Shown here: positions 47,814 through 60,062 of the stretch, one piece after another
Layout: every line of letters begins with the position of its first letter
Numbering within the stretch: the stretch's first letter is position 1
From: Atrina japonica
Lineage: Eukaryota; Mollusca; Bivalvia; Pterioida; Pinnidae
Direction of reading: 5' to 3'
Assembly: GCA_030159075.1 (NCBI GenBank)
Contig: BROG01000080.1
Span: 1,114,501 to 1,178,500, forward strand
Length of the DNA stretch: 64,000 nucleotides
Program-made: the position numbers and the translations under genes
Notes under the pieces: model-generated
Told to the model about the DNA's origin: nothing
Seen by the model: the letters and a program-made list of their open reading frames with translations, nothing else
Database searches by the model: none

Positions 47814-48784
47814 TATTTATATTCTGTAGTTTAAACAGTTTTATCCCTTTCAATGCAGCCTTTAATGTTTTTGGTTTTTTTGTTTCGCAGCATTTTTGGC
47901 ACCTTTGCTAGTTCCTGAACAAGTCACTGTTTGACCTAAAGCAACTAAATAAAATATTAAAATAAAGGAATAAATATGAATTCAGTCGAACACAGATATA
48001 TTGAAAACCAACGGAATTCATTTTTCGTTCAAATAAACAGGGTTTTCAAAATAACCAGGTTATAATGGTAATCAAGAAATTTTGTCCAGGGAATCTAAAT
48101 TTAAATTCAAATAAAGCAGGATTTCCATATAACAGTGTACAAAATAAGCAAGTTCAGCTGTATTTGCTACACGTAGATGCAAAAAGTAGTTTTCCATTCT
48201 TTTCTCGAAGATATCCTCATCTAAATAACAAATTAATATATTCATTCCTTTAATCAAATCCCTTGTTTTGTTTTACATACATGAAAATGCAAATGGTCCT
48301 TGTCAAACAGAAAACTAATGATAAATAATAAATCAATCTGACCAAAACTGATAATTTCCATACTCCAGAAAAATATCACTTAAAAAAGGTGTCCTTTAAT
48401 TTGGTGAGATGTTCTTGACATGAAAATATTGTTCTTCAATAAGAAAGTTCATCCAAACATGAATAACATCAACCCGGAATACTGTACAAATTTTCACACC
48501 ACCTTTTTAGCAGGAGTGAGAAGAATAAACTTGGCGAACCAATCATTTTGCAATTATTGAACATCCTCCTGTTTGACTTCATTGTTTTGCTCTCCAACGT
48601 CGTGTTCTCGTTGCTTGGACGAGAACTTAATGAGAACATGTTCTTGCACTACCCTCCAGTCATCAAACTGTTTCCGCCCAAGAACACCCTATGAGTATAG
48701 GCATCGCTCATGTTCAATATTGACAAAAAAATGAAACATTGGTCGAACAAAACTGATCACTTAAAATAAATCCATTACAAACAA

Positions 48785-49075
48785 GGCGAATCCTATATGC
48801 ATGTACCTCCCATCTTTAGAAAGGAGGAGGTGATCCTATCTAGTTTCCGTCTTTAAAAAAGAAGAGGCAATCTTATATAGCCCACAACATGTATTTTAGA
48901 GAGGAGGTAATCTTATATATTCCCCATCTTTAAAAAGGCAGTGGTAATTCTATATATCTGCCATCTTTAGGAAGGCAGAGATAATCCTGGATATCTCCAA
49001 TCTATAGAAAGGCGGAGATAATCATATAAATATACACCCAGTCTTTAGGAAAGCTGAGGTGTAAGATATACATAA
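48785..49075. repeat. ~60-bp degenerate array (CATCTTTAGAAAGGAGGAGG)
   Basis: Five to six degenerate units with CCATCTTTAGAAAGGMGGAG and TGATCCTATATATCTCC. Confidence 0.75.
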
Positions 49076-49855
49076 ACATCTTTTGTAGATTGTAAAATAT
49101 ACCAGATGTCTAAATGACATGTACATATCTTTTATATACATATATATATCTATCACATTTTCAAATATTTTATGACTGTGTGCAAAAATTAGAGTGGCGA
49201 TAAAATAGTTTTTAATTGTTTTGCAATTGATAAGCAGACACACTTAGACAGCTCTCTGGGAACACCTGTAAGTAAGACTTTAAGTAGAAAGTCAATTATA
49301 CAGACGTAAAGTCAATTATACAGACATCTTATGATTTGTTGGATCAACATAAATAAAAGATTACGTGTATTTTCTATAGCAACTTATTCCAGCATCTTTA
49401 AATGTTTTAAGTGTTGTCTAAGTCTAGAAAACTGAAACTGATGACTCATCAAAAAAACATATTATCTTGGCATTTACTTATTACTAACTTATTTTAGCGG
49501 AAACTATGTAAGATTATTAGCAGATATTGTATAAATTCTAGGATTAATGACGGAGACTGTAAATTCTAGGATTTTTTATGGAAATTGTGTAAATTCTAGG
49601 AATTACCAAATGTGAAATTTCAAAGGATTACAGTATTTTTAAAACTGAATCGATACTTTAATGATCAGAGATATCCATTAAGTTCCCAAACATAGTATGC
49701 ATATCAAATGAACATAAATTACAAATTGAAACAAATGTACATTTAGAATAAATATAGATGCAGAACTCAGACTAAAATCTTTCATTATGCATTTTTAATA
49801 TTGAAATATTTAATGTTTGCTGTGTTTTTATTACCTTTTCCAGCTGCCTTTATTA

Positions 49856-50038
49856 CAATGAAACTTGTACATGTATATAATGACCTCTTTAGGGAACAAG
49901 AAAACCGGTCTTAATAGGGAGGTGGTCTTTATAAAGAGGTTGATTTATACACAAATGGTACTATTGGAGACAGCAAAAAATGGTCTTTGTAACCAGGCGG
50001 TCTTTATACACAGGTGGTCACTAAAGCAGATTTTACTA
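49856..50038. mobile_element. MITE family 1
   Basis: CAATGAAACTTGTACATGTA at the left, AGCAGATTTTACTA at the right, TA flanks. Confidence 0.82.
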
Positions 50039-50083
50039 TATCTGAAATGTACATTTTGTATCCTTCATCAAACTTTTAAATCA

Positions 50084-50167
50084 TTTACCCCTCAAGATAC
50101 ATTTGGACTGGTCTAAGTCATTGATTTACAGAGAAGTCCATTTTTTTTCAGGGGTTTGCGAGTTAAT
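50084..50167. mobile_element. MITE family 3, short form
   Basis: CATTTACCCCTCAAGATACA and TTTTTCAGGGGTTTGCGAGT. Confidence 0.65.
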
Positions 50168-51280
50168 ACATGTACAATCAGTTTTCTTGTAATGGAAAAT
50201 ATTAACTCAACTGTATGTTATCATGTATCATGAAAAACTTATCCAAAATACTCATATAAAATTCTGATAAATTGCTTATCGCCTTCCCAGATGATTACAC
50301 AAACATTTATCAGTCAGTAAACAATTATATTGCCTCAATGATATATAATTGTATCCTGTCATCCCCATAACAAAAACATTGATTCTACCAATGCAGATCA
50401 GTCCAAATGCCTCATCATGAGAGATGAACAGAAACAAAAAATTCCATTAAATTCTGTTGCCAATACCAACGAGATGATGAAATGTACATTGTCACAACAG
50501 ATGTTTAATAAGAATGTATCAGGAATATTGTAAACTGTGAGTTGATTCACACTGACTAGATCAATTCCATGTCTGCGATATCATGATATACAAACACTTC
50601 TATGACCATGACTCAAAATCGGCAATCTTTCTCTTACATGTGTTTATTATGTAATGTTGTATGTCATACTTGTAGTCGGGTATTTACTAAATTGTCAGTG
50701 GAGTCTATCTTGAAAGATCACCCTCATGAATGACCATATTCTGAAAACCACTTAGTTAAATAATTGTTTAAATAAAATCTCTTTTGAAAGATCACCTCTT
50801 CTGAGATCATATATTCTGATAACCACTCCGTCATAAAATCTTTTTAAATGAAAGGCCTCTTTTGAGAGGCCACCAATTCAGAGGCAGATGGGGTGGTTTC
50901 TCAACTGGTTCAACTATAAATGTACATACATGATATAAAATGATTTTAGGCATTTATCTTAAAAAAGGAAAACAGATACGTGTAGTGGATTGAACCTTGA
51001 TCTGAAAGAAGTTTAATAAGCAGCATGTACAGCTATCTGATATTTACAAGGAGGAGGAGGGGAAGGGAGTGGACAAGCTCTATGAGTAGGTTCATGCAAG
51101 GAACTTAATTAGTGATATACCAACATAGACTTTGTCCATAAAACAACTGCTCCAACAATAATTACTGGTCTTACATTAATGTATTTTACCCACAGCTTTC
51201 ATAATTTGTGAAGTAGACAGAAGATGGAGATAAATTGTACTTTTTGTTGTTGTTGTTGCATTTTTTTTTTTTTATTTTTA

Positions 51281-51491
51281 AGTGTTTTATGCCACACTCA
51301 ACATTTTTTCAGTTATATGGTGGTGGCCAAATTTTAATGGTGGAGGACAGAACCCGGTTACCCAAGAGCAGACTGCCAGCCTTCCACAAGTAAACTGGCG
51401 AATTTTTTCACAAAAATAACAGCTTGGGTTCCAGCGGGGACCAGAAGTGAGACTTCATGGTTCACAGCACGATGCTCTAACCACTCGACCC
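51281..51491 (-). mobile_element. SINE family B
   Basis: TGTTTTATGCCACACTCAAC, GTGGAGGACAGAACCCGG, head GCACGATGCTCTAACCACTC. Confidence 0.82.
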
Positions 51492-51519
51492 TTTTAAGAG
51501 TGATGTCTAGAACTGGATA

Positions 51520-52090
51520 ATGACACTGGATTCTACAGACGGGAAATTAGCAACGAAGCTATACGATAAACGCGACGATTTCGGCTTTCCCATCGTAAAT
51601 TTTCCACATTTAAGTAGTAATATCCCTCAGTCACCCGCATATGGAGTTTATATTTCACAAATGATCCGATATGCTAGGGTGTGCACAACATATGAAGATT
51701 TCATATACAGAGGTAAACTACTCACTGACAAATTATTGACACAGGGATATCGAAAACCACGTTTAATGTCAACGTTCCGCAAGTTTTACGGTCGGTATAA
51801 TAGTCTTGTTTGCGACTACTCTGTTTCACTAAGTGAAATGTTGAGTTGCCTTTTCGTTGGCGGTTGTTGAGACGTCTGTACCAATTGTGACGAGGATACA
51901 CTCATCACGTGTTTCATTGGACTTGACTGTGGACTCACGGCGGGTGTGACCGGGTCGACAGGGGATGCTTACTCCTCCATGGCACCTGATCCCACCTCTT
52001 GGTTTCCAGAGGTCCGTGTTTGTCCATTTTTACCGGATTTGTATCTATGTCCTGGACATTCTATTGATTTATGCTTTGGTATCTGAGGTT
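51520..52090 (+). pseudogene. Retroelement reverse-transcriptase C-terminal fragment and 3' tail
   Basis: ORF 51520-51870 (116 codons) contains KLYDKRDDFGFPIVNFPHLS, SPAYGVYISQMIRYARVC and STFRKFYGRYNSLV. I recognise this block as the region downstream of the RT domain in a retroelement family common in invertebrate genomes; the exact clade is uncertain. After the stop, GGCGGGTGTGACCGGGTCGA and CATGGCACCTGATCCCACCT look like its 3' untranslated tail. The RT catalytic part is absent. Confidence 0.6.
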
Positions 52091-52159
52091 TTTATATTCT
52101 ATGGTACCTGCATGAATTTATAAAGGAATCATGATCTGCCATCATAAGGAAATAATGTA

Positions 52160-52322
52160 CAGTGGACTTTGCCTTGAGAGGCCATTATTTCTGCCACTAA
52201 AATGTGGTCTCTCAAGACATGTGGTCTCTCAAGACAGGCATTATTCACAGAGTTATTTAACTAATTGTTTTTCAAAATGTGGTCTCAAAAGACAGGTGTT
52301 TTTTTCCTGAAGGGTTTCACTG
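52160..52322. mobile_element. MITE related to 6614-6860
   Basis: CAGTGGACTTTGCCTTGAGA at the left, GAAGGGTTTCACTG at the right; the interior repeats ATGTGGTCTCTCAAGACA. Confidence 0.72.
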
Positions 52323-52439
52323 CACAAATCCTCAATATTTGTGTATCACCATGATAATACACCAGTAAATAATACACACTTGATCTCCAACTTGACCCTA
52401 ATTTTACCAGCCACTGCTACAGCAATTACATGTACACTA

Positions 52440-52523
52440 TAGATATATGTAAAAACAAATTATGATAAAACATATGACAACTAGATATATGTAAAAACAA
52501 ATTATGATAAAACATATGACAAC
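52440..52523. repeat. Perfect 42-bp tandem duplication
   Basis: AGATATATGTAAAAACAAAT … CATATGACAACT occurs twice back to back with no difference. Confidence 0.9.
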
Positions 52524-52597
52524 TGTATTTCCTTTAGTACAAAATCACCCCCCTCCACCATCCCCAATTATCCAAGTTTTTTTATGTTTGCCTCTGT

Positions 52598-52598
52598 G

Positions 52599-52648
<50 letters not shown>
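52598..52648. repeat. (TG)n microsatellite
   Basis: About 25 TG dinucleotides, followed by a degenerate TGTGTATG-rich stretch to ~52740. Confidence 0.95.
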
Positions 52649-52649
<1 letters not shown>

Positions 52650-53676
52650 ATACATGCATGCATGGGATACATGTGCCATGTATGTGTATGTGTGTAGTTT
52701 ATGTATGTGTTTGTGTGCACGTGCATGGTGTGCATGTGTGCGTTAACCAAAAGGCTAATACAAGGATAAACATCCTCATCATATAGATCATAAACAAATC
52801 AAACATAAAAACAATCATATCACTAGTTGAGGTAAATTATCAGTCTACAGCAGTAAATCTAGAATTCTTATCACTTCATGAAGATTTAAACCACAAAACT
52901 GTTGTACATGTAAAGTCAGGAGAAGAATTGTTATCAATGAAGAGTAACCAAAACATTTCTAGGAACTTCCGTTGACCTACTTCCAGTGACATACCGGTAG
53001 CTATATTCCAAAATGACTCTACAGGGTATATATATATATATATATATAACAAAACTCACATGGCCTATACGCCTTATGACTTCCATTGCTTTAAATGCTG
53101 GATTATAATTGAATTTTGTTGTTGTTACAAAAATGACTATTTTTGGTCTATTTTCAATGCTATGATTAAGATTGGTTGATGTCAGGTTATCTTTTATTTT
53201 TTTATTCCCAAAATGATGATGACAATTCCCGAAGTAAATATAAACTGAATTGTTGAAAAACAAATGTGAAAATCTCTTTTATTCTGAAACGATGAGTGTC
53301 AAGGGCTTTAAGTAGTCACGCCACCCGTTAAATCAAACTGAAGCAAGCAATCATTGATTATATGTTTGTTTTAAGAATTTTCATGTTCATTTCTTGGTCA
53401 GAATGATATTTTCACATAGGTAAACTTAACACAAGCTACAGTCATGGGACATAAATATGTTATTTTCTTCTTTGTTTTATATAAAACCCAACAAGTTAAA
53501 AATAACAAAAGTGGCAAATATTTATGTCCCATGACCATATATATATATATATGATGTCTGAGCAGCAGTAGTACATGTAGGAAAACCCAACTGTCTTAAC
53601 CAGATGCTGACCCCAACACTCTCTGTCTGCTGACATGATAGCATGTAAGCCATCCTTAAATTCATTGAGGTGAGCT

Positions 53677-53916
53677 TGTTCGAATGCTGTTTAACACCAC
53701 AGTCAACGATTTTCAGTTATATGGTGAAGGCCAGTTTTTAACGGTGGAGGATAGAATGTGGTTACAATGTACCCGGGAAGAGACCACCGACATTCCACAA
53801 GTAAACTGGCAAACTTTCTCACAGAATCGGCTTAGGTTCCAGTGGGGCTAATTGAACCTGAGCAGACCAGAGGCGATTTAAAGAGCTATGCTCTACCCAC
53901 TCAGACACAGACGCCC
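53677..53916 (-). mobile_element. SINE family B with 12-bp target duplication
   Basis: TTGAGGTGAGCT lies at 53665-53676 and 53917-53928. The body has the family tail (TGTTTAACACCACAGTCAAC) and a head near 53910 (GCTATGCTCTACCCACTC). It is inserted in the hairpin end of another repeat. Confidence 0.88.
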
Positions 53917-54487
53917 TTGAGGTGAGCTAAAAACAAGTCAATCATAGAAGTGAAGCAACATGTTTATGTAATTCATGTATATCAGTACAGAAACCACAAG
54001 ATTGTGTATTTACATGTATTAAACAATTCAGTAAACAATGAAATAGCCAAGCTGTATACATAATAGCAGATTCATATAACAGGAGATGCTTCATTATGAG
54101 CAATTAATTTGCGACATTGATTTCCTATATAATACTAAGAGGATAACAATGTTCAATGAGATTTTATAGATCGACACAGCCATTTGAATCCGTTTGTTTC
54201 AAGATACAGAAGATGCTATCTTTACTCAGTCTCTATATAATAGTTCTCAGCTTATCAATGGTTGAATTCTGTTTAAAAATAATTCCAATTTTTTGTATGT
54301 CCATGTTTGAGTAAAACATTTTTTAGATATATAGCTATCAAAATTTACAAGATTACAAACCCAACCCCCCCAACCCCATCCCTAAACCCCCGTGCAATGA
54401 ACCTGACCTCAAGACAACCAATCTTCTGAACTGAACATTGATGCCGGGGCAATAGAACAAACCCCAACCTACCCCCTCACCCATTCA

Positions 54488-54700
54488 TAACTCATCAACC
54501 CCTGAAGTAACATTTGGACCTGCCCATTTCAAAGAATGGTTAAGTCCACTGTCATAATTCAGGGATGTATGATTTAGAATCCAAATTTGAATTATAATTT
54601 TACATGCAAATGAACTTGTTTACCTCTGAATTATGATAGTAGACCATACTATTTATTGATTTGGGTGAGTCTAAATGTGACCACAGGGGTCGATGAGTTA
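54488..54700. mobile_element. MITE family 3, long form, best copy
   Basis: TAACTCATCAACCCCTG and CAGGGGTCGATGAGTTA, near-perfect inverted ends over 213 bases. Confidence 0.85.
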
Positions 54701-54767
54701 ACATCCCCCAAGTGATTTATTACCATATGACAATGACAAGCAAGAGGTCATATAATCACTTTCTATG

Positions 54768-54861
54768 TTAACCCATTTACCCCTAAAGACACATTTGGGC
54801 TGGTCTAAGTCATTAATTTATAGAAGAGTCCAATATTTTTCAGGGGTAGATGAGTTAACAG
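54768..54861. mobile_element. MITE family 3, short form, best copy
   Basis: TTAACCCATTTACCCCTAAA and CAGGGGTAGATGAGTTAA, inverted ends; ~94 bases. Confidence 0.8.
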
Positions 54862-55514
54862 GAGTACAGCTAAGGGTAAACATCCCCCTCCACTACCCAA
54901 AACCCTGTTGTGTAATGTTTTAGACAGGGATTTTTAATACTCTTGGGAATGGGGCCCGGGGCTTTTGAAATGGGAATTTTAGCAACATTTTATTGAAATT
55001 GGAAAATCAAGAAATAAACAAAACTATTTGAAGATACAAAAATCTCTAGTCTCAAAAAGTAACCCAGGTCTAACATATGTTCTGTGATTTTCTAATAAAT
55101 ATTTTCCACCCTATCATACGGGGCCAAAATAAGGACCCACTCCCAAGGCAAAAACAATGCATTTTTTCCCAATATAGGGTTGAAATTTCTGAACTGAAAT
55201 CAGAGACAATGAATTTGAAGACATTTCAACTCTAATAGGGAAAAAATGCATTGTTCATGCAGTCGGGAATTGGGCCTTATTTCCGCCCCATATGATAATG
55301 TGGAAAATGCCTGTAAGAAAATCACATAACATATGTTAGATATGATTATTCTTTGATACTCTGCACTGAATGTCAACAAAATACTATGGCAAGACAAATA
55401 AAAACCACTGTGTCATTGTCGAACTTATCCAAGGTATATTGGTATTGAAACTATGGACCAAGTTTAATCAAAATCAGTGGAGGAATTAAAGCGTAAGGGC
55501 AATGACAAGGAAAG

Positions 55515-55592
55515 ACAGACAGACAGATAGACGAATGAATGGACAAACAGACAGATGGACAGTACGACCGACAGATGGACAGACAGACAGAG
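55515..55592. repeat. GACAGACAGA-type microsatellite
   Basis: GACAGACAGACAGATAGACG and ACAGATGGACAGACAGACAG runs. Confidence 0.85.
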
Positions 55593-56104
55593 TAAATACT
55601 ATAAATTTATTTATCAATGTTACATAAACACATGTTTGTTGTTTACATTAGCTCTGATTGGCTAGTTTATAATATACCCATGGTAGTAATTCCTGTTATA
55701 CAGGTATTCGTGATTATTGCACGAGCATTTTGTGATGCCTTAGTTAATGTTTCGAATGAGTGTAAGATATTTGCCATCATAGGCTCTGCTTACGTGCATT
55801 AACATGTCTTTGGACAATAAGAGTTCCATCCACCCCTTTCCTGTTAAGGATTAACTTTATTCATTTTGAACACCAATTAATGATAAAACTCTTGTATTTT
55901 GTAGATTTTGGGATAAAGCTAAGAGCTCCTCATTACACTGTTATCATTTATACATTAATAAATAGCAATACTCAGGGCACTTCAGATCCTACAAGTGAGT
56001 TTGTTTTATTTTATAAATGATTTATTTGCAATAGAGAGGATCGATTAAGAACATAATGTGTCCAATATTACAATGAGTACATAATAAAACCAATATTACA
56101 ATTA

Positions 56105-56287
56105 CAATCAAACTTATCCATAAAGGCCACTGACAAAGGAACAGACATGAGTAGCCATTATAGACAGGTGGCCTTTATAAGGATGTTTATTTATATAAAA
56201 AAAAAAAGTTAACAAAGGTTATGTTTGAATGGCTTTTATAGGCAGGTGCCCTTTATACAGAGGTAACCTTTAATGCAAGTTGGATTG
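56105..56287. mobile_element. MITE family 6 with TA flanks
   Basis: CAATCAAACTTATCCATAAA and TTTAATGCAAGTTGGATTG, inverted ends; TA on both sides. Confidence 0.75.
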
Positions 56288-56373
56288 TACATATACATCC
56301 AGGTAAATCATAACTTGTGGTTTATAGATAGACATATATGTATGTTTTATGTACTGCGAGTCTCATTTATGTG

Positions 56374-56525
56374 CCGCCATGGCCGAGTGATTAGAGCATT
56401 GGGCTTTAAACCAGGAAGTCTCTCACCTCTTTGATTTTTTATTTGATTTTTTTGTTTTATGCCATACTCAACAATCTTTCAGTAAAGAAAATTTGACAGT
56501 TTACTTGCGGAAGGCTGGTGGTCAG
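56374..56525. mobile_element. SINE family B, rearranged (head + strand, tail - strand)
   Basis: Plus-strand head GCCGCCATGGCCGAGTGATT to GAAGTCTCTCACC is followed by the tail in reverse (TTTTATGCCATACTCAACAA), then a plus-strand body part (GACAGTTTACTTGCGGAAGG). Confidence 0.65.
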
Positions 56526-56610
56526 TCTTCATGTTCATTATAACTACCTCTACCAATAATAATTGGTTACACCCTTTTCATAACCAAAAAAATATTGAGT
56601 CTAGCATAAC

Positions 56611-56630
56611 CCCCCCCCCCCCCCCCCCCC
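56611..56630. repeat. Poly-C tract
   Basis: About 20 consecutive C followed by A run. Confidence 0.9.
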
Positions 56631-57244
56631 AAAAAAAAACCAATAAAACAAAAACAAAAAAATCTATTTTATCTGCAGTAAATCATCTAATCTGAACTAG
56701 TTCTAAATATAACTACATTTACATAATAATTCCATATAGAGCAATAATTAATTAAAGAGCTAAATTTGGTCGATATATACACAATGATGAACAAAAACAA
56801 CCATATGATAGCCTATCTTAAATCAATATGTTTGTTTATTTTTTTACAATTAAGCTGAAAACCTCAAATACAAAATATATTTACATTGATGTCAGTTTTT
56901 TGGTAATTCAATTTACCAAAAATACAAGTTGTTCCTAAATTGTTGTCAGTTTCTAAATCATGAAATGGCAAATCAGAAAATCAGGAATGTATTGATTTAG
57001 TCAAGAATGTGATTTTATTGATATAAGGCAACAATACATATGCCCACATGATCATGTTACATGTAGCTATAGTGCTGACAAGTGCTCTGTTTCTTATGCA
57101 AATCTTTTGGTGGAACTGGAAAGCTTTTGAGTGAAGATAATGCTGTACATGTTTATATGTTCCAAGAAACAAAACCAGAATACATATATACCTATATAAC
57201 TTATTAGCCCCTGAAAATAATGGACCAATCTTCTGTTAATCAGC

Positions 57245-57620
57245 GACTTACCGGGACCTGCAGTAAAAGTACAGGTGTAACTTTGTTAAGACATCACAGG
57301 TATGACTGCATCAGATCAAAATTGAGACCTGCAGTAAAAGTACAGGTGCTAACTGTGTTAAGAAGTCACAGGTATGACTGCATCAGATCAAAACTGAGAC
57401 CTGCGGTAAATGTAAAGGTGCTTACAGTGTTACAAAGTCACAGGTATGACTGCATCAGATAAAAAATGAGACCTGCGGTAAAAGTACAGTTGCTAACTGT
57501 GTTAAGAAGTCACAGGTATGACTGCATTATATCCAAACTGAGACCTGTGGTAAAAGTACAGGTGCTAACTGTGTTAAGAAGTCACAGGTATGACTGCTTC
57601 AGATTCAAACTGAGACCCTC
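57245..57620. repeat. 72-bp tandem repeat, five units
   Basis: Units with GAGACCTGCAGTAAAAGTAC, AGGTGCTAACTGTGTTAAGA and CACAGGTATGACTGCATCAG. The open frame reads RPAVKVQVLTVLRSHRYDC repeats, a consequence of a unit divisible by three. Confidence 0.9.
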
Positions 57621-57879
57621 AGCTTGCATGTCAAATAGTCTAGCATTTAACATTAATGTCACATACACATAAATTATACATGAAATGACCATTGAGACAG
57701 CCAAACTGTAACCATAGCAACTACGGTACTATAGTGACTGTTCAAGTATCGTAATGTTTATTGTTTAATAATTCATCTCCACTTTAGTGCTGGCCTTTGA
57801 AAGGCAGTATCATTTAAATGTACAAAATTAATTATCATCTTCCTTTATTTCACCCAATGCAATACACATATATATCACA

Positions 57880-58345
57880 AGTATAAAGCTGTGACAAGTT
57901 GAAGATGGTCAATACACATTTATATCACAAGTATAAAAATGTGACAAGTTGAAGATAGTCAATCAATACATATATACCACAAGCATAAAACTGTGACAAG
58001 ATGAAGATGGTCAATACACATATATACCACAAGCATAAAACTGTGACAAGTTGAAGATGGTCAATACACATTTATATCACAAGTATAAAACTGTGACAAG
58101 TTGAAGATGGTCAATACACAAATATCACAAGCATAAAGCTGTGACAAGATGAAGATGGCCAATACACATATACCACAAGCATAAAGCTGTGACAAGATGA
58201 AGATGGCCAATACGCATATACCACAAGCATAAAACTGTGACAAGTTGAAGATGGTCAATACAAATATCACAAGCATAAAGCTGTGACAAGATGAAGATGG
58301 CCAATACGCATATACCACAAGCATAAAACTGTGACAAGTTAAAGG
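57880..58345. repeat. ~48-60-bp tandem repeat, about nine units
   Basis: Units with GTGACAAGTTGAAGATGGTC, AATACACATATATACCACAA and GCATAAAACT. Confidence 0.9.
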
Positions 58346-58732
58346 TGGTCAAGATATATTTCACATATTCCTTAGAATTTATTCCAAACACTTACCAATG
58401 TTTTGATAAAATTGTTTTTTGCATTTTTTTGTTTTTGTTCAAAAACTAAAAAATTTAAGAATTCCAAAATGCTTTTACTGCTTTTGTAAAAGATGAATTC
58501 TGGAAGATTGCACTGGTCAGCAACCAATTCTCACCAAGTATCAATTCTTATCAACTGTCTTTAACTGGCGTGGAACATGCAATCATGGGCATACTTTCAC
58601 AGATTTGTTTTTGGTTTCCTGGACAAGACGCTATTCTGATTGCCGAACAAAAAGAAAAAGTAATTTCACAGAGAAACCAGAAAATATTAGATAAAATAAA
58701 ATGAGTTGGCAAGAATTGGTGTATTAATCTGG

Positions 58733-58860
58733 AGATTTTTGTCCCTGATTATTTTTGCCCTTCTGTGACAGAAACATTCGCCCTGTTTTAACTCGCCCAT
58801 TACATGTATCATAGCCGTGTGGATGACATGTACATGTGTGTCAGGGGTTAATGGACCCTT
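58733..58860. mobile_element. MITE family 4 fragment
   Basis: GTCCCTGATTATTTTTGCCC then CATTCGCCCTGTTTTAACTC; the right half is unclear. Confidence 0.5.
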
Positions 58861-59535
58861 TAATCAGGTTTTTTTTTCTACCCTCCAGAAAGAAGCCCTG
58901 TCTTTTTCCAACTTGGAACTTTGCCAATGCGTTTCCAGAAATTCGGAAAAATCTAACAGCATTTGAGATACATGTATATATGAATATAATTTGTCTGATA
59001 CATGTACATTTCAGCATTGTATTTATTCAAATTTACAAAGCTGGCTTTGTATCTTGTTTGGTAAAAATATTCAACAACATTATCATTTTTTTGTTTATTT
59101 TTCAATCAATCATTTTTTTTTCTCACAGAGGTTAAAATTGGGAATTGTCTGGCCTGAAATTGGGAAGTTTTACCATTTTGCTATTGAGAATGGGGCCTTG
59201 TACGGGACCTACAGGGACCAAAGAAAAAACCCTGTTATTGTACAGGGTCCTGTGTCCCATTCCCCCTGCCGCCTCCATCCTGCCAGCATTGTAGTGATGT
59301 CCGAGAAATAAGTCCCCTCTCATTAGCAGTGAACAGAGACATACAATATATATGCATAGATCTTTCATAATATCATTATTGGGAATATTCCTATTGTAAT
59401 ACATTTCCGTGAAAAATGAGCAGGTTAATTGTTACCAAAACACAGACATTGATTTTTTACTGTTTTTTATGTCCAGTCAACTCGGTGTTTTATTCATAGA
59501 AAGAAATTATTTGCTACTACATCTGTAGTGAAATA

Positions 59536-59700
59536 CAGTGAAACTTGTATATAAAGACCCCCTTAGGGACACAAGATAACAGGTCTTTATAGGGAGGTGA
59601 TCTATATATTATGAGAGGTTGATTTGTACACAAATGGTACTATTGGGGACAGCAAAAAATGGTCTTTGTGACCAGGTGGTCGCTGAAGCAGGTTTTACTG
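59536..59700. mobile_element. MITE family 1
   Basis: CAGTGAAACTTGTATATAAA at the left, GCAGGTTTTACTG at the right; left flank TA, right flank CA. Confidence 0.85.
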
Positions 59701-59965
59701 CATACATAGTATGGCAAGCTTAAGCTTACTACATGTATTAAGGATAAATGTAATTAATATGGAGGTCCAGTAAAAGGTCCCTTTCCCATGCAAAATCTGC
59801 CCACACCCATCCCCATCCATTTTGAGCAAAATTTTTCCATTGATTTTGATTGTGTACATGAACATATATAAGTCTACCAAGGTAATGTGGCACATCCTGG
59901 TTTAGTCAGAAACCAAAACCATAGTCTACTTTCCAAAAATAGGTTGTACAGGTTAAACATATTAC

Positions 59966-60028
59966 CTTGCACGGACTCCATGCCTTACTGAATCTCCAAT
60001 ACTTCTGTGACGACAAGTGACTTGTCAC
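59966..60028 (-). CDS. SCAPER: Candidate first coding or 5' leader exon of SCAPER
   Basis: Seen: a 63-base segment bounded by a possible acceptor (ATAACAG) and a donor CAAG|GTAATA. It contains ATG followed by five codons (MESVQ) plus one base, with an in-frame TAA two codons upstream. That single base is exactly the phase needed by the exon at 47248 (G + AA gives Glu). It does not resemble the usual vertebrate SCAPER N-terminus (HDKVRRIVAEEG-type), which I could not find in the window. It may be a transcription-start exon, an alternative start or coincidence. Confidence 0.3.
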
Positions 60029-60062
60029 CTGTTATGACTTGATTTAGACTCGTTGTGTTTGT

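Larger units (their letters stand above)
47249..59965. other. Region upstream of the first confident exon (probable first intron)
   Basis: No further SCAPER exon recognised before the candidate at 59966. Contents: pogo-like MITE, ~60-bp degenerate array, MITEs, a retroelement fragment, SINEs and two minisatellites, listed separately. 47830-48780, 49100-49850, 50170-51280, 52750-53560, 53930-54480 and 56640-57200 show nothing beyond AT-rich sequence and short simple repeats. Confidence 0.65.

Noticed and set aside
57220..57672. RPAVKVQVLTVLRSHRYDC repeat protein
   Set aside because: Product of a 72-bp minisatellite; the frame is interrupted between units.
58061..58391. CGICVLAIFILSQLYA membrane-like repeat ORFs
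   Set aside because: ~48-60-bp AT-rich minisatellite; hydrophobicity comes from base composition.
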